Assembly (NCBI GenBank): GCA_026015145.1
Contig: JAOZGY010000015.1
Span: 1-35,246 of the forward strand
DNA from: Candidatus Bathyarchaeota archaeon
Lineage (GTDB): Archaea; Thermoproteota; Bathyarchaeia; Bathyarchaeales; Bathycorpusculaceae
Reading direction: 5' to 3'
Length of the DNA: 35,246 nt
Part shown: in pieces, positions 18,377-27,077 of the stretch
How positions within the stretch are numbered: the first letter of the stretch is position 1
Layout of the letters: the number at the start of each line of letters is the position of its first letter
Made by a program: the position numbers and the translations under genes
The notes under the pieces: generated by a model
What the model was told of the DNA's origin: nothing
What the model saw: only the letters and a program-made list of their open reading frames with translations
Database searches by the model: none

Positions 18377-18999
18377 TAATTTTCACCTCCTATAGAGTTT
18401 TTTGCAATTTCTGAGATGAATTTGATATGAGAGAGCATCTTTTCTTGAATCGTTTTGGTAGGAAGATTCCAATTGCTAAGAATATTGTACTCAAACTGCA
18501 ATCCCAACATGCCATAAGTATACTCTAAAGCCAAAACCTTTGGATCATTATCTTTTCCTATCAGATTGCTTTCTTGCATTATCTCAAAGATCATAACAGC
18601 AAGCTTTTGCTGTCTAGTGAAAAACTCCTCAAGAGCGATGTCTCGTGCTCTTTGGTTTTGAAACATTTCTAATAAAACAATCTTTGATATCTTTTGTATC
18701 TGGGGTGTTTGGGTTGCTTTTTGAAAGTTAACCAATCCAGTTTCCCAAAACTGCTCTGGGGGGATGGTTTTGATTTTTTCTTGTAAGTACTGCTTTGTGG
18801 GTGTGGCTTTTTGCATTTGTGTTTGGAAGTAGTCAAAGATCTTGGTTAGGATATCGTCTTTGTTTTTGTAGTGGTTGTAGAGGGAGCTCTCTTTTATGCC
18901 TACGTTTCTTGTGATTTCGCGGACAGAAACGCCGCTAAACCCCTTTCTGGAGAACAAATCGACTGCTGTGTTGAAGATTTTTTGTTTGGTGGTGCTCAT
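18376..18999 (-). CDS. TetR/AcrR-family transcriptional regulator
   Basis: TKQKIFNTAVDLFSRKGFSGVSVREITRNVGIKESSLYNHYKNKDDILTKIFDYF. Confidence 0.95.
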   Translation of the reverse strand: MSTTKQKIFNTAVDLFSRKGFSGVSVREITRNVGIKESSLYNHYKNKDDILTKIFDYFQTQMQKATPTKQYLQEKIKTIPPEQFWETGLVNFQKATQTPQIQKISKIVLLEMFQNQRARDIALEEFFTRQQKLAVMIFEIMQESNLIGKDNDPKVLALEYTYGMLGLQFEYNILSNWNLPTKTIQEKMLSHIKFISEIAKNSIGGEN

Positions 19000-19016
19000 T
19001 TATTTTCACTTTATAA

Positions 19017-19058
19017 CTAACGTTCGTTAGTCTAATATATAAAACTAACGATCGCTAG
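19017..19058. promoter_or_regulatory. Two tandem operator-like palindromes flanking a TATA-like element upstream of TetR
   Basis: ctaacgTTcgttag (19017-19030) and ctaacgATcgctag (19045-19058), centres 28 bp apart, with taatatataaa between. Confidence 0.75.
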
Positions 19059-19059
19059 C

Positions 19060-19210
19060 AACAAAAAAAAACAACAAACCATACAAAAAAATCACAAAAA
19101 ATAGAACCTGAACAATCCGATCCCTTAGCAAATCCTTAAAATCCACAAGCATACCTCAACAACAATTAATGTTACAAACGATTACACAGCCATAAATAAT
19201 TAAAAACATT
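19060..19210 (-). pseudogene. 5' fragment (promoter + N-terminus) of the 16071-16607 membrane-protein family
   Basis: Minus translation MLVDFKDLLRDRIVQVLFFVIFLYGLLFFF versus MRVDFKRLLVDRVVQVLLFIIILDAIVFVLL; upstream DNA also similar (caacaacaa...ataaataattaaaa). Confidence 0.75.
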
Positions 19211-19314
19211 TTCTAATCAACCTATCAAAAGCGTAAGGGAAAAAATTGTTTATTGCCTATAATTAGAAACGCCAAAATGCAACAAGACAAATTGCTTTTT
19301 CTCTTCAAGCAAGC

Positions 19315-19938
19315 TTAAGTGTTCCTATAGGCGAGGATTTCGAGAAACAACCCCTCCCATTTCAGTATATCAATTGCTATTAGATCTGCTTTCTTTTTAA
19401 AATCTTTCAAATTTTTATTAGCTGCTTCTATGTTACCCTTCATCCAAGGAAACCACTCCTCTTCTAGTTTTCTAGCATGCTTTAGAGCTTCAATTCTAAA
19501 CTCGCGGTTGAGCAGTTTAAATCCTCCTATCTGTTTTAATATATCGGTTTTCTTTTCGATAATTTTCAACTTAAGATAAATAAACTGCATTTTTAATTTA
19601 GGATTTTTTTCCTGCTCACAAAGACGACAAGCTTCCTCATAAGCAATATCATATTCTAACATCAAACCAGAGACAAGAGACTGGGTGTCTTTCGCGTTCA
19701 GGTAGGTTTCCATCCATTCTTTACGATTGCTCCAATCTCTCTTCACCGCCTCCTCTGAAGCCCCATACTTGCGAGCCACCTGAGAAATCCAATCTTTAGC
19801 CTTGATGCCTAACCTGTCATAGTTGATCATCTCTCTTCTTCTAGCTAAAATTTTTACTCTTGTAGGACGCGTCTTACTGCCAACCGCTAAAACGGCTGCT
19901 GCACACTCTTCCTTTTCAATTAACCCTTGTTTCAACAT
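19315..19938 (-). CDS. Hypothetical protein with HTH-like N-terminal segment
   Basis: DWISQVARKYGASEEAVKRDWSNRKEWMETYL then helical region; no firm family. Confidence 0.55.
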   Translation of the reverse strand: MLKQGLIEKEECAAAVLAVGSKTRPTRVKILARRREMINYDRLGIKAKDWISQVARKYGASEEAVKRDWSNRKEWMETYLNAKDTQSLVSGLMLEYDIAYEEACRLCEQEKNPKLKMQFIYLKLKIIEKKTDILKQIGGFKLLNREFRIEALKHARKLEEEWFPWMKGNIEAANKNLKDFKKKADLIAIDILKWEGLFLEILAYRNT

Positions 19939-20094
19939 ATTTTCCTCTTTTAAGCCTATTGTAATCCTATAAAGGCTTTTAGAGCCTAAATAACGCTTTT
20001 AACACTTAACAAAATCATGTATCATCCGATAAAATAAACCTTTCTGAGAACTTGTTAAACACAAATACACAAACCCACACCACCCCCCTAAAAA

Positions 20095-20110
20095 GGGAAT
20101 ATATATTCCC
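20095..20110. promoter_or_regulatory. Perfect 16-bp palindrome gggaatatatattccc
   Basis: Seen directly, in intergenic region 19939-20277. Confidence 0.45.
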
Positions 20111-20277
20111 CTAAAACCAAATTCCTATTAAGAGATTCGTTAACAAAATCTATCTTTTATTCTATAATATGTCAATAATTCTTATTCAAAAGATAGCTCT
20201 TATTTTTGGTATGTCATTTGATCTTGAGATCTCTTTTATAGATTTTATATCCAATCTCCGGCAGCCTATATCTAAAG

Positions 20278-21117
20278 TTAATTTTTTGGTTTCTTAAACG
20301 ACCTCTTCACAGCTTCAATCCCGTCTCCCATGACCTCAATTAGGTCTATCTCACCTAACTTTTTTTCATAGGCTCGTCTAATATGACTGATGTTATGAGG
20401 ATCAAAGCCCATGACTCTACACGCCGTTGAGTCTGTAGCAACAGGATCTAATCCTGCAATAATTGTGTCCATCTGAACAGAGTTACCTCTTGTCGGACCT
20501 TTACCTTCCATGGCTACAAAACCATCTATCACAGTTATTGCTGGTCTTAATACAGTGCTGATATCCACGATTACTTTGCTGATTCCCTTGAGATGATATT
20601 TAAACTTAAATCTATCAGGAAGAAGACCAAACATGTTCTTCATCCCCAACGTGACCTTGGTTGCGTTATGAGTTTTTAGTTTAGCAGCACTAATTACAGC
20701 AGATTCCTTAACCAAACGAGGAACAGTGATCTTCTTTAAAACTAAACCATCCTCTATGGGAATCGCTACTTTCTCTTTTAAATGCCTAAGATTAATCCAC
20801 TCCACCCCGTTTCTCTCACACATATCTGCCATGCCTGTAGCCTTGAAAGCTTTATTTGCACGCGTTATCGTTGCGTCTGATTCAACTACCTGTATCTCCA
20901 CAGGAAGATCCTTCAATTTCAAGATTATTGCCTCGACAACAATTGGATCTGTAGTCGCACCTGTGTCCCAGGTTTTAGTTGTTATGAAGTTGACTTTGAT
21001 TAGCACTCTTTCAAAATCCGCAAGTGCCTCCTTAAAATCAATTAGATCAAGAGCTCTAAAAACAGGCTCATGACCCCTGCTTCCCTTAACAACAGCAACC
21101 CTAGACAAAACTATCAC
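20278..21117 (-). CDS. DUF362 domain protein
   Basis: VLIKVNFITTKTWDTGATTDPIVVEAII...SAAKLKTHNATKVTLGMKNMFGLLP...VIDGFVAMEGKGPTRGN...AGLDPVATDSTACRVMGFDP. Confidence 0.9.
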   Translation of the reverse strand: MIVLSRVAVVKGSRGHEPVFRALDLIDFKEALADFERVLIKVNFITTKTWDTGATTDPIVVEAIILKLKDLPVEIQVVESDATITRANKAFKATGMADMCERNGVEWINLRHLKEKVAIPIEDGLVLKKITVPRLVKESAVISAAKLKTHNATKVTLGMKNMFGLLPDRFKFKYHLKGISKVIVDISTVLRPAITVIDGFVAMEGKGPTRGNSVQMDTIIAGLDPVATDSTACRVMGFDPHNISHIRRAYEKKLGEIDLIEVMGDGIEAVKRSFKKPKN

Positions 21118-21379
21118 TATCTAAATCTAAAAAAACAGCTCCAAGTTAAATGAATTTCGTTAAAAAAATTTGATTTTTTTTGCATATAAAAAAACCAAGA
21201 CCTTCTCTTTACTATTGAAATAACTTTGCTATTAATTAAAGATCTAACAAAAAACAGAAATGTTACCACAACCAACACAACAAAAAAGAACAAACCACAG
21301 CTTCTAAAAAAAATTCAATTTATTTCTAATCGTGCGTAAATAAATTTAAAGATAAGGTCAACGAAATATAAAAGAGAGT

Positions 21380-21670
21380 GTGAGACAAAAAATGTCTTGG
21401 GAAGGGTCCAAGAAATTGGCTTTTCGGAAGTTCCCAATCCTCGACATACTGGCTATTGTAGTACTCGGCGTCATATCTGCTGGTGGGTCTATTTATGACG
21501 AGGCAGTGGCTTTTGGTTTGCCTGCCTTTCTTTGCGTTTTGGGTTCTGTTTTGCTATTTGCTGGATTGAGGAAAGGAAAGAGGACACAGTTCCTCTACGG
21601 GGTCAGGATCATCATTATAGGTGTGCTGGCTGTCATTTTGGTGGCAATTCTCAAACAAGTTGCCTTTTAA
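21380..21670 (+). CDS. Small membrane protein, hypothetical
   Basis: 96 aa with three hydrophobic segments. Confidence 0.55.
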   Translation: MRQKMSWEGSKKLAFRKFPILDILAIVVLGVISAGGSIYDEAVAFGLPAFLCVLGSVLLFAGLRKGKRTQFLYGVRIIIIGVLAVILVAILKQVAF

Positions 21671-21834
21671 CATAGAGGCCTTCAAGCGGTATATTAAGAC
21701 TGTTGAAAAGAAATGGTGGCAATTCCGCAGATAACCTTTGTTTTATGCTTTGAAAATAAACATTGGCAAAGCTACGTTTAGCTAGTTGTGAAAAACTTAT
21801 CTGTATAACCCGGATAGAAAGAGATAGAGGTATA

Positions 21835-23370
21835 ATGTTCTGGAGAAAGAAACTACCGGAAGAGGAGAAAGCAGACGAGTTCCGCAAGCTCTTGAAGGAG
21901 AAGGACGTAAACAAACGGTTATCAGCTATCTCCTCCCTGACCGATGTAGGCTCAAGATCCCCCCAAATATTTCCATCACTTTTACAGGACAGAGATATAC
22001 ATGTTTGCTCATCAGCGGCTTTCGCCATCTCAGGCCTAATATCGAGCTACCCTGAACTTCGAGAGGAACTCGTTAGAAAGATGATGGAGTTGTTGAAACA
22101 TCGAGATTATCGAATGCAGAGGTACGCTGCATCACTCCTAGGACGCGTGGCAGCTCACTTTCCAGAACTCATAAAAGATCTCTTGCCCGAGATCACGCCT
22201 CTGGCTAAGGAAGGAGATGTTGCATACGCGCTTGCCGTACGCGAAATAGGAATCCAAGCTCCTCAACTCATTGAAGACATGATGCCAACGATGACTCAGG
22301 CATTGGAAGGAAAGAAGCATGCAATCAGAGCAGCTCTTATCGCATTAGAACGTATCAGTTGGAAGTCTCCCGTGCTACTTAGAGATTCCATGCCTCATTT
22401 GCTCAATATCGTGAGGAAGACAGACAGTCTGCAAATAAGTGTTTTGGCTGCGGGAGCGTTGACGAATATATCAATGAGCTCTCCTGATCTTGGGAAGCAA
22501 CTTGTTTGGCCTCTGGTGGAAGATCTGATGGAAAAGAAGAAGGAGGTTGCTCGTACCTGTGTTTCCCTCATGGTCTGGGGGGTTGGACTTGCACATCCCG
22601 AACTTGTGATGAACGCCTTGCCGAAGATAGCGAAGCTTTCAGAAGATGACGTGGCGATCGGCATGCTATTAGGGTTAGGTTTAGGGAGGATAGGTTCTCA
22701 ATCTCGCGTTTTGGCAGAGAAGGTGACTCCTGAGTTGCTGAAATTCGTAAATGATCCCCATCCAGCAGTACGCGTCCTTGGCATTATTGGTTTGAGATAT
22801 GTAGCCCAGATCTCTCCTAAACTTGTGAAGGCGGTTGTACCAGATCTATCAAAGATGCTGGAGCATAAAGACGCAACCGTACGGGGGACTGTAGCGATCG
22901 GTTTAAAACTGATCTCCCTTGTATCTCCAGATATTCTGCAGGATGTCGTGGAGATGGTGTCAGACGTAATCGCAGAAGAAAACATAGGCGCTCGACATGC
23001 CGCTGCAACCGTCTTTAACATGATCGCTAAATACTATGATCCTACTGTTGATGAGGGAGTCATCCCTGAAATTGCCGGATTTCTCGGAGACGAAGACTCA
23101 AAGGTACGGGATCAAGCGTTGCTAGCCATCAAGAACATTGCCTTAAGAAACCCAAGCCTTGTCAAAGAATGGGTACCTCAGGTAGCGAAGCTGTTAGAGG
23201 ATAAAAATGAGACCGTTCGAAGACATGCAACTTGGGCTCTCGAAGAAGTTGCAGTAGATCACCCAGAACTTGTCAAAGAGACCGCATTATCAAAGATAAT
23301 CATGTTGCTTGATGACAAGAGTGTGAAGGTACGCATGTTCGCTGCACTTAGCCTAGGAAAACTCATTTAG
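21835..23370 (+). CDS. HEAT-repeat protein (track start 21763; ATG 21835 more likely)
   Basis: Repeated ~38-aa helical units, e.g. LLEDKNETVRRHATWALEEVAVDHPELVKE. Confidence 0.85.
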   Translation: MFWRKKLPEEEKADEFRKLLKEKDVNKRLSAISSLTDVGSRSPQIFPSLLQDRDIHVCSSAAFAISGLISSYPELREELVRKMMELLKHRDYRMQRYAASLLGRVAAHFPELIKDLLPEITPLAKEGDVAYALAVREIGIQAPQLIEDMMPTMTQALEGKKHAIRAALIALERISWKSPVLLRDSMPHLLNIVRKTDSLQISVLAAGALTNISMSSPDLGKQLVWPLVEDLMEKKKEVARTCVSLMVWGVGLAHPELVMNALPKIAKLSEDDVAIGMLLGLGLGRIGSQSRVLAEKVTPELLKFVNDPHPAVRVLGIIGLRYVAQISPKLVKAVVPDLSKMLEHKDATVRGTVAIGLKLISLVSPDILQDVVEMVSDVIAEENIGARHAAATVFNMIAKYYDPTVDEGVIPEIAGFLGDEDSKVRDQALLAIKNIALRNPSLVKEWVPQVAKLLEDKNETVRRHATWALEEVAVDHPELVKETALSKIIMLLDDKSVKVRMFAALSLGKLI

Positions 23371-23540
23371 CTTAGGTAAAAATTATATCAATACTTATTA
23401 AGTTTGTATTCGTCCAGTAATGTTTTTGATTACTTTCGATGAGCCAGAAAGTTTTTTATTTCTTTGTCTTGTTTTCCATAATGAAACACTATTCTAGGAG
23501 AAGAATTATCCTTTTTTAGGTTTTAATTTATATTGTTATA

Positions 23541-23738
23541 ATGAGGTGGATTTTTTGGGAAGTTTACAAGCCTGAAGATCTGGCTGGCAAAAAGAAAAAG
23601 CCCTCTGACTTATCACCGTTACCAAGTGGAATTGCGCCTACAACTTTGCAGGATGTTATTCGAGAGGTTAGCTCTCTTAGAGCTGAAGTGAACAAAATTA
23701 AAAAAGTACTAAGAGCTGAGGGCAAAGTATTAGAGTAG
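23541..23738 (+). CDS. Small hypothetical protein with C-terminal coiled coil
   Basis: 65-aa ORF ending LQDVIREVSSLRAEVNKIKKVLRAEGKVLE. Confidence 0.5.
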   Translation: MRWIFWEVYKPEDLAGKKKKPSDLSPLPSGIAPTTLQDVIREVSSLRAEVNKIKKVLRAEGKVLE

Positions 23739-23921
23739 CTTGAAAATAAAATCGATGTTAAGCAAATGAGGGATGCTTTTGTGGGTATCCTTTTTATTTA
23801 TACCAATCCAATAGTCAATTGGTGATATTTTACGAACAATTTTTCTATTGAAGACTGCAAAATTCGCTGGTGGAAAAAAGCTAAAATATCAACTGATGAA
23901 AAACAGGTTTTAATTTCAGAT

Positions 23922-24212
23922 TTGAAAAACACATCAGACATTATTGCAGAGGCTATGAACTTTACAATAAAAAGACAAAAAAGAAAAGTTGTGATCAAAT
24001 TTTCAATAGGACCTAAAAATGTTCCACAAGTCTATTCCTTGCGTGTGTTTTATACGGGTATGGACGGCTGGAGTGTATCAATCAATAGGAAAAAATATGC
24101 TAAAGGTGGTATTGATGATTCTGAAGATGTTTTAGCGGAAATCGTGAGTAGAAAATGGCAATTAATTTTGGTGTTTGATGAGGAGGACTATGGGCCTTTA
24201 GAGGAAATTTAA
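23922..24212 (+). CDS. Small hypothetical protein
   Basis: 96-aa ORF; no family recognised. Confidence 0.45.
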   Translation: MKNTSDIIAEAMNFTIKRQKRKVVIKFSIGPKNVPQVYSLRVFYTGMDGWSVSINRKKYAKGGIDDSEDVLAEIVSRKWQLILVFDEEDYGPLEEI

Positions 24213-24349
24213 TTTTTTTAACAAAAAATGATTCTAATAATTTAGTATTGTAGCTGTTTGTTTTCAATTTGTCCTTTTCTTGTAATTTAAACCTGTGGGC
24301 CCCTGTAAAAATGAAATGTAGATATGGAAGGAAGAAAGGGTTATGTTCT

Positions 24350-24508
24350 TAGTTCATTAGCGATAGGGCTGAGGTGCTTGTTGGATTATAGGAGCTGCCC
24401 CAGTCAAAGCTTGGGGGTAGCCCATATTCTATTAGGCGGTTTTGCAGTATAGAATCTATTTGTCTTAGACTCCAAATGCTAGCACCCTCATAGACTATGG
24501 CGAGGGCT
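24350..24508 (-). pseudogene. Internal fragment of the LIIPAIRTL-tail membrane-protein family
   Basis: Minus translation SLRQIDSILQNRLIEYGLPPSFDWGSSYNPTSTSALSLMN* versus SLRQIDTLLQNRLIEYGLPTNFNWGSSYNPTSASALALM in 16071-16607. Confidence 0.85.
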
Positions 24509-24523
24509 GATGCAATAAGGAAA

Positions 24524-25069
24524 TCAATGTTTCGTAAGATATATTTTGGTAGCTGAGAACTGAATTACGGTGGCCACCGCTCCAAACGATATAATTTCTG
24601 GCACAGCGATACCAGCACTATATACATTCATTCCAAACAGCACGAATGAAATTAAACCTACTAAGAACGCTGTTAATGCTAACAGTGATTTCTTTTCAAT
24701 GGCATTAACTATCGATGTACTCCATATTGACAGGAAGAATAATACTGCAACTAAACCGTGGAGAAAACCGTAGACTTCGTCGAATGTGGCTACAAGCTGA
24801 AGTATAACTGCTGAAGCGATTATACAAAAGCTGGTGTACTTTGCATGTGTTTTAAGGATGGTTACTGTATAGATTATTATAATAAAGCCTGTGAAAAACA
24901 AGCCTAGATTAAATATTGGCGCAACTCCACTATTTACTGAATGTCCAAGATCACTTAGAGCGTTTCTTTGCCAACTAAACCAAGGGGCATACACAATAGA
25001 AAACACAATAGAAAAGTAAGTTACAAAGGGACCAATGATGCCTAACAACGCATAGTTTTTTTCTTTCAT
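24524..25069 (-). CDS. DUF998-like six-TM membrane protein
   Basis: PWFSWQRNALSDLGHS...FNLGLFFTGF. Confidence 0.75.
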   Translation of the reverse strand: MKEKNYALLGIIGPFVTYFSIVFSIVYAPWFSWQRNALSDLGHSVNSGVAPIFNLGLFFTGFIIIIYTVTILKTHAKYTSFCIIASAVILQLVATFDEVYGFLHGLVAVLFFLSIWSTSIVNAIEKKSLLALTAFLVGLISFVLFGMNVYSAGIAVPEIISFGAVATVIQFSATKIYLTKH

Positions 25070-25534
25070 GGGTCTTCCTCCTTTTAAAACCGTATTAATT
25101 GTAACTATGTTAATAATTTCAGATAAAACATTTTTCCGTTGGATTTTCCCAGGAATAATGAGCTTTAGTGTCTCTTATTGGATATAATCTAATTCTACAC
25201 GTTTTGCCATTAATTGGGTTTAGCTTAAATCCCAAAAAAAGGAGAGTTTGCGGGTGTTATCTCAAGCTTTCACTAGAGATATCGCACTTGGTTAGAGGTC
25301 CAAATTGTGTTAATAGATACCTTAGGGTAATTAATTCAAGCGATTATCACTTATACTAGATTTAAAAAAATTTTAGTCGACACTAATGTACATGTACTGC
25401 AAAAATTAGGTATTTTGTGACATTTTCTTATAGCGATTATATCACCTGAGCAAGAATCTGTATTTTGTGTTCATAAAATAGATATAATTCCCTTAAAAAT
25501 AAATAAACCAAAAAATTCTAGGAGGCAAAACTTT

Positions 25535-26482
25535 ATGTCTTTTGATTTTAAAAAAGCCCTTCCAATAATTCTTATCACATGGATTCTTGGTCTTGCAACA
25601 ACAATAGCCCTTGTTTACGTTTCGCCAAGTATTTTTCCTCCACTTGGAGCTGCAAACATTGAAGATGAAGCTATAACATCTACAAAGATTGCAGATGAGG
25701 CAATTATTGCAGTTAAATTAGATGATGGATCTGTCACTTCAGCGAAAATAGTTGATGGAACAATTACAGCACAAGATCTAATGGATGGATCAATCTTATC
25801 CATCAAAATTGCAGATGGCGCAATCAATAGCAATAAAATTGCCAATAATTCCATAACTGCTGATAAGGTTGCAGATGGAGCAATTGTCACAGTTAAACTA
25901 TCGGATAATGTGGTTACTTCAGCAAAAATAGTTGATGGAACGATAATGGCAGAAGATATCAGCGATGGATCAATAGTAAGTGTAAAAGTAGCCAACGGCG
26001 CAATCACAACCAACAAAATTGCTGATAACGCAATAACAACACCCAAAATTAATGACAACGCTGTAACTAACAGCAAATTAGCCCCAAACGCAATCCCTTA
26101 CAGATCAATGTACAACACAACCCTGGTATCAACAACATCAACGAGTTTTGTAGACATACCTGAAACTTCCTTAGAAATAACATTGGCAAGGAGAAGCAAT
26201 TTGATAATAATGTTTAATGCTGAAGCTTGGGTGGATGGAGCTGGTGACTCACTTTTTGTTCGAGCTTTAGTTGATTCTACTGTTGCTAATCCTAATGGCG
26301 GATCGCAAATATTATTTACAACAGCTGGTGAATCGCAGCATGGATCGTATGCTGTAAATTTCTACTTGGAAAATGTTGAGGCGGGAACTTACACTGTGAA
26401 GATTCAGTGGAGTGAAATGCTGGGGGCGAATAATGCACATATGGCTGATAGAACGCTAAATGTAATAGCTTTACCTGCATGA
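25535..26482 (+). CDS. Secreted surface protein with ~10-aa solenoid repeats (DGxIxxxKIx) and C-terminal beta-sandwich-like domain
   Basis: N-terminal TM/signal; ITADKVADGAIVTVKLSDNVVTSAKIVDGTI...; RBS taggagg. Confidence 0.85.
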   Translation: MSFDFKKALPIILITWILGLATTIALVYVSPSIFPPLGAANIEDEAITSTKIADEAIIAVKLDDGSVTSAKIVDGTITAQDLMDGSILSIKIADGAINSNKIANNSITADKVADGAIVTVKLSDNVVTSAKIVDGTIMAEDISDGSIVSVKVANGAITTNKIADNAITTPKINDNAVTNSKLAPNAIPYRSMYNTTLVSTTSTSFVDIPETSLEITLARRSNLIIMFNAEAWVDGAGDSLFVRALVDSTVANPNGGSQILFTTAGESQHGSYAVNFYLENVEAGTYTVKIQWSEMLGANNAHMADRTLNVIALPA

Positions 26483-26566
26483 ACTATAATCTCTTTTTTT
26501 TTAAAAAAAATCTACTTTTTTATGAATTAATTGAAATAAAAAAGTTAGGATAAGTGAGTTTTTAGT

Positions 26567-26773
26567 TTAAAACCCACTTCCATCAGGAATGCCATCACCA
26601 GAATTAGGAGCAGGTCCAACACCAGGATTATCAGGTCGAATAAACTGATTACCCGATGGTATACCGTCACCCGAATCGGGTGCTGGTCCCGGACCAACTT
26701 CAGCTGTTACAATCCCGCACATTATGCTTGCAAATACTAGGAATAGTAAAGCAGTGACTACAATTTTTTTCGT
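26567..26773 (-). CDS. Small secreted peptide with two repeats (GPGPAPDSGDGIPSG / GVGPAPNSGDGIPDG); apparent non-ATG start (ACG 26773 or ATA 26779)
   Basis: Minus translation (M)KKIVVTALLFLVFASIMCGIVTAEVGPGPAPDSGDGIPSGNQFIRPDNPGVGPAPNSGDGIPDGSGF*; ggaggg just upstream. Not in ORF track. Confidence 0.65.
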   Translation of the reverse strand, partial: TKKIVVTALLFLVFASIMCGIVTAEVGPGPAPDSGDGIPSGNQFIRPDNPGVGPAPNSGDGIPDGSGF

Positions 26774-26822
26774 ATTTATCCCTCCAATTTTTGATACTCC
26801 AGATATTATTCTCTATTTGATT

Positions 26823-26965
26823 TAAGGGACATTATGAAACGCTTATTCCAACATGTCCCTTATGTATCACGTTTCATATAGTGCAAAAAGTGGGGGTTTC
26901 GGGTGACATCTCCACTGCGGCGAGGGTTCAAATCTATCCTCAGATGGATTAGGACTGGTGGGCAT
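26823..26965. ncRNA. Candidate structured RNA/DNA element with interleaved inverted repeats
   Basis: 10-bp and 9-bp perfect complementary arms in A-B-A'-B' order followed by GC-rich stems in an AT-rich intergenic region. Confidence 0.4.
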
Positions 26966-27077
26966 CTAAAAAGAAATTACTTTTAAAAATTTTTAATGTA
27001 ATAAAGAACTTGGATTAATGTACAGACTATTAGGTATACATAGACGTGATTCTACACAAAAAGGCTAACACATGCAT

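Noticed and set aside
22395-23021. Minus-strand ORFs within the HEAT-repeat gene
   Set aside because: Antisense shadow ORFs of a strong coding sequence.
25388-25397. Palindrome gtacatgtac
   Set aside because: Short, AT-rich, no positional relation to a promoter strong enough to claim.
26888-26965. Complete tRNA gene
   Set aside because: Only a T-arm-like ttcaaat loop with an imperfect stem; no acceptor pairing, D-arm or anticodon arm could be assigned.
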